Source of the DNA: an uncultured Clostridia bacterium
GTDB lineage: Bacteria > Bacillota > Clostridia > TANB77 > CAG-508
Length of the DNA: 7,798 nucleotides
Assembly: GCA_947632525.1 (NCBI GenBank)
Contig: CANRPQ010000058.1
Location: 1-7,798, forward strand
Direction: 5' to 3'
The notes beneath the pieces were generated by a model, which saw only the letters and a list, made by a program, of their open reading frames with translations, ran no database searches and was not told the DNA's origin. The position numbers and the translations under genes were made by a program. Shown one piece after another: positions 6,499 through 7,798 of this stretch (its first letter is position 1; every line of letters starts with the position of its first letter).

Positions 6499-7268
6499 AT
6501 TTCTCCTTTACTTTTTTGCTCTAATGCAAGTTCAGCTTGTGATTTTCGTAAATATATTGGTGATAATATTGAAGAATTTCCATATTCTCCATTTTTATAT
6601 TTAGTATAACCAATTTGTGCAAGTGTTATTCCTGAAGAAATGTTTTGATTATCATCTGCTATTTCAATTTTGCAGGGATTTTTTATTTTTAATTTTTCAA
6701 TTATACCTTTATATGCAATATTTGCATTTCCAACAAAATATATTGTTTGTTCTTTTAAATCTTCTTTAATACTTTTTTCTATAAACTTTATTAATTTTTC
6801 TTCTAAAAATTCTCCTTTTTCATTTTGAAGATTTAAAAATGTTAAGTCCTCTTTAACTGTTTGCAAATCACCATTTTGGTCTTTTTCAATTTTAAAAATT
6901 CCTACATATGCATTTCCATGCCCTGCATCTATTAGAGAACATATATATCCTTGTTTTTTTAAATTATATGCTAATTCTTCTAATGAATTTATTCCAACTG
7001 TTGGAATGTTTCTACTATCTGAAAATGCTTTTGCAGTGGCAATTCCAATTCTTACACCTGTAAATGATCCTGGCCCTAAGCAACATACAATTAATTCTAT
7101 ATCATTTAAAGATGTTTTTGTTTTTTTAAAAGCTTCATCTATCATTGGCATCAATTTCTGGGAATGTGTTTTTTCATCATCATTATTAATTTCTATCAAT
7201 TTTTCTTGATTTTGTGTTATTGCTACTGATGCATTTTGAGAAGATGTATCTATTGCTAAGATTTTCAT
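6495..7268 (-). CDS. tsaB: tRNA t6A biosynthesis protein TsaB
   Basis: TsaB (formerly YeaZ) is the non-catalytic ASKHA-fold partner that dimerises with TsaD and, with TsaE, transfers threonylcarbamoyl to A37 of tRNAs reading ANN codons. Seen here: the N-terminal MKILAIDTS strand, EKTHSQKLMPMID at 32-44, the family signature GPGSFTGVRIG at 65-75, and the PIYLRKSQAE ending at 237-246. The 257-residue length is a little over the usual ~230. The start is the only sensible one because the protein opens directly with the conserved IDTS strand. Its AAAGGA site (7281-7286) is 12 bases away, longer than ideal, and abuts the tsaE stop codon, so its translation probably depends on ribosomes finishing tsaE. 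It lies 19 bases after tsaE and overlaps rimI by four bases. The needed partner TsaD is not encoded in this window. Confidence 0.96.
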   Translation of the reverse strand: MKILAIDTSSQNASVAITQNQEKLIEINNDDEKTHSQKLMPMIDEAFKKTKTSLNDIELIVCCLGPGSFTGVRIGIATAKAFSDSRNIPTVGINSLEELAYNLKKQGYICSLIDAGHGNAYVGIFKIEKDQNGDLQTVKEDLTFLNLQNEKGEFLEEKLIKFIEKSIKEDLKEQTIYFVGNANIAYKGIIEKLKIKNPCKIEIADDNQNISSGITLAQIGYTKYKNGEYGNSSILSPIYLRKSQAELALEQKSKGEI

Positions 7269-7287
7269 TTTAATCAGAAATCCTTTC

Positions 7288-7734
7288 CTAAAATAGGTTT
7301 AAATATTTTTCACCAAAAGTTTCTATTTTAAGCTCTCGGTATTCTTCATTTTCATTACTTTTTTGGAATGTTATTTTTATATGATTATTTGGTAAAATTG
7401 GTTCTATCATTTCTCCCCATTCAATAAAACATATCCCTTTTTCGAAATATTCTTCTCCACCCATTGCATAGAATTCATCTATGTCCTCTAGGCGATATAC
7501 ATCAAAATGATATATATTAACATCTTTTGCATAGTATTCGTTTACTATGGTAAACGTAGGACTAGAAATTTCATTTTCTAATCCAAAATATTTAAGTACT
7601 CCTTGAACAAACTTGGTCTTTCCAGAACCAAGTTCCCCTGATAATATAATAATATCATTTTTAGATAATTTTGAAGCAAACTTCGATGCAAACTCAATTG
7701 TATCTTGTTCACATTTTGAAATAAAATGAACCAT
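7288..7734 (-). CDS. tsaE: tRNA t6A biosynthesis ATPase TsaE
   Basis: P-loop ATPase of the bacterial t6A complex; it binds TsaB-TsaD and ATP hydrolysis resets the complex between turnovers. Counted from the start chosen here it has 148 residues. Walker A GELGSGKT is at 33-40, the switch-like SSPTFTIVNEY at 57-67, the HFDVYRLED element at 76-84, and FIEWGE at 103-108, all standard for TsaE. An in-frame ATG 15 bases upstream (7749) would add five residues (MKGKK). It has no ribosome site and lies only about seven bases from the predicted transcription start. The ATG at 7734 has AAAGGG six bases upstream and gives the usual family N-terminus, so it is preferred. It is the first gene of the tsaE-tsaB-rimI-protease unit. 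Confidence 0.95.
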   Translation of the reverse strand: MVHFISKCEQDTIEFASKFASKLSKNDIIILSGELGSGKTKFVQGVLKYFGLENEISSPTFTIVNEYYAKDVNIYHFDVYRLEDIDEFYAMGGEEYFEKGICFIEWGEMIEPILPNNHIKITFQKSNENEEYRELKIETFGEKYLNLF

Positions 7735-7740
7735 TTTTTT

Positions 7741-7746
7741 CCCTTT
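7741..7746 (-). promoter_or_regulatory. Ribosome binding site that sets the tsaE start at 7734
   Basis: Minus-strand AAAGGG followed by six A residues and ATG (7734-7732). The site falls within the first codons after the upstream ATG at 7749, so it can serve only the downstream ATG. No comparable purine-rich site precedes 7749. Confidence 0.7.
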
Positions 7747-7762
7747 CATTTTTTCTATGCAT

Positions 7763-7791
7763 ATTGTATCCTAACTTTATTTTTTTGTAAA
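7763..7791 (-). promoter_or_regulatory. Probable sigma-A promoter of the tsaE unit
   Basis: On the minus strand, TTTACA (7791-7786) and TACAAT (7768-7763) each match the -35 and -10 consensus at 5 of 6 bases, with an ideal 17-base spacer. Transcription would start near 7756, leaving a short leader of about 22 bases before the ATG at 7734. The -35 lies only seven bases from the window edge, so further upstream elements are not visible. Confidence 0.7.
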
Positions 7792-7798
7792 GAAATTT

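Noticed and set aside
1..7798. CRISPR array, insertion sequence, phage gene, tRNA/rRNA gene, riboswitch or defence system
   Set aside because: No spaced direct repeats, transposase motifs, terminal inverted repeats or structured leaders longer than about 100 bases are visible, and every gene except the small membrane protein is a recognised housekeeping family.

Overview
This AT-rich window (roughly 30% GC by eye) looks like chromosomal housekeeping DNA from a low-GC Bacillota, most likely a clostridial lineage. The grounds are strong AGGAGG-type Shine-Dalgarno sites before most genes, base composition, gene order, and a Lon-family protease type common in Clostridia. Standard code is used (TGA is a stop in tsaB). 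I cannot name a genus. All eight genes lie on the minus strand, so transcription runs from high to low coordinates. No gap exceeds about 105 bases.

Unit 1 (7798 down to 3621): a near-consensus sigma-A promoter at the right edge drives tsaE, tsaB, rimI and a large Lon-like ATPase/protease. TsaE and TsaB belong to the machinery that makes the t6A modification of ANN-decoding tRNAs. RimI is the N-acetyltransferase usually encoded beside them. tsaD, the catalytic partner, is not in the window; a 796-residue protease of the YcbZ/LonC-like class follows rimI instead. Spacings are 19 bases, a 4-base overlap and 31 bases, as in a tightly coupled operon.

Unit 2 (about 3593 down to 3130): a one-gene unit with its own promoter, a good ribosome site, a small DUF4190-type membrane protein with an unusual Tyr/Asp/Asn/Trp-rich tail, and an intrinsic terminator. 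G-U pairs in the terminator show that it acts on minus-strand transcripts.

Unit 3 (about 3131 down to 11): a promoter that touches the terminator's U-tract drives lepA, a NUDIX hydrolase resembling NUDT15, and rlmB (23S rRNA 2'-O-methyltransferase), separated by 17 and 20 bases.

The shared theme is translation quality: tRNA modification, protein acetylation, proteolysis, elongation factor 4 and rRNA methylation, plus nucleotide-pool cleaning. I found no CRISPR array, mobile element, RNA gene or defence-like system, and nothing that amounts to a new system. The most useful points are two corrected start codons (lepA at a TTG, tsaE at an internal ATG), the fused terminator/promoter between units 2 and 3, and the odd tail of the small membrane protein.
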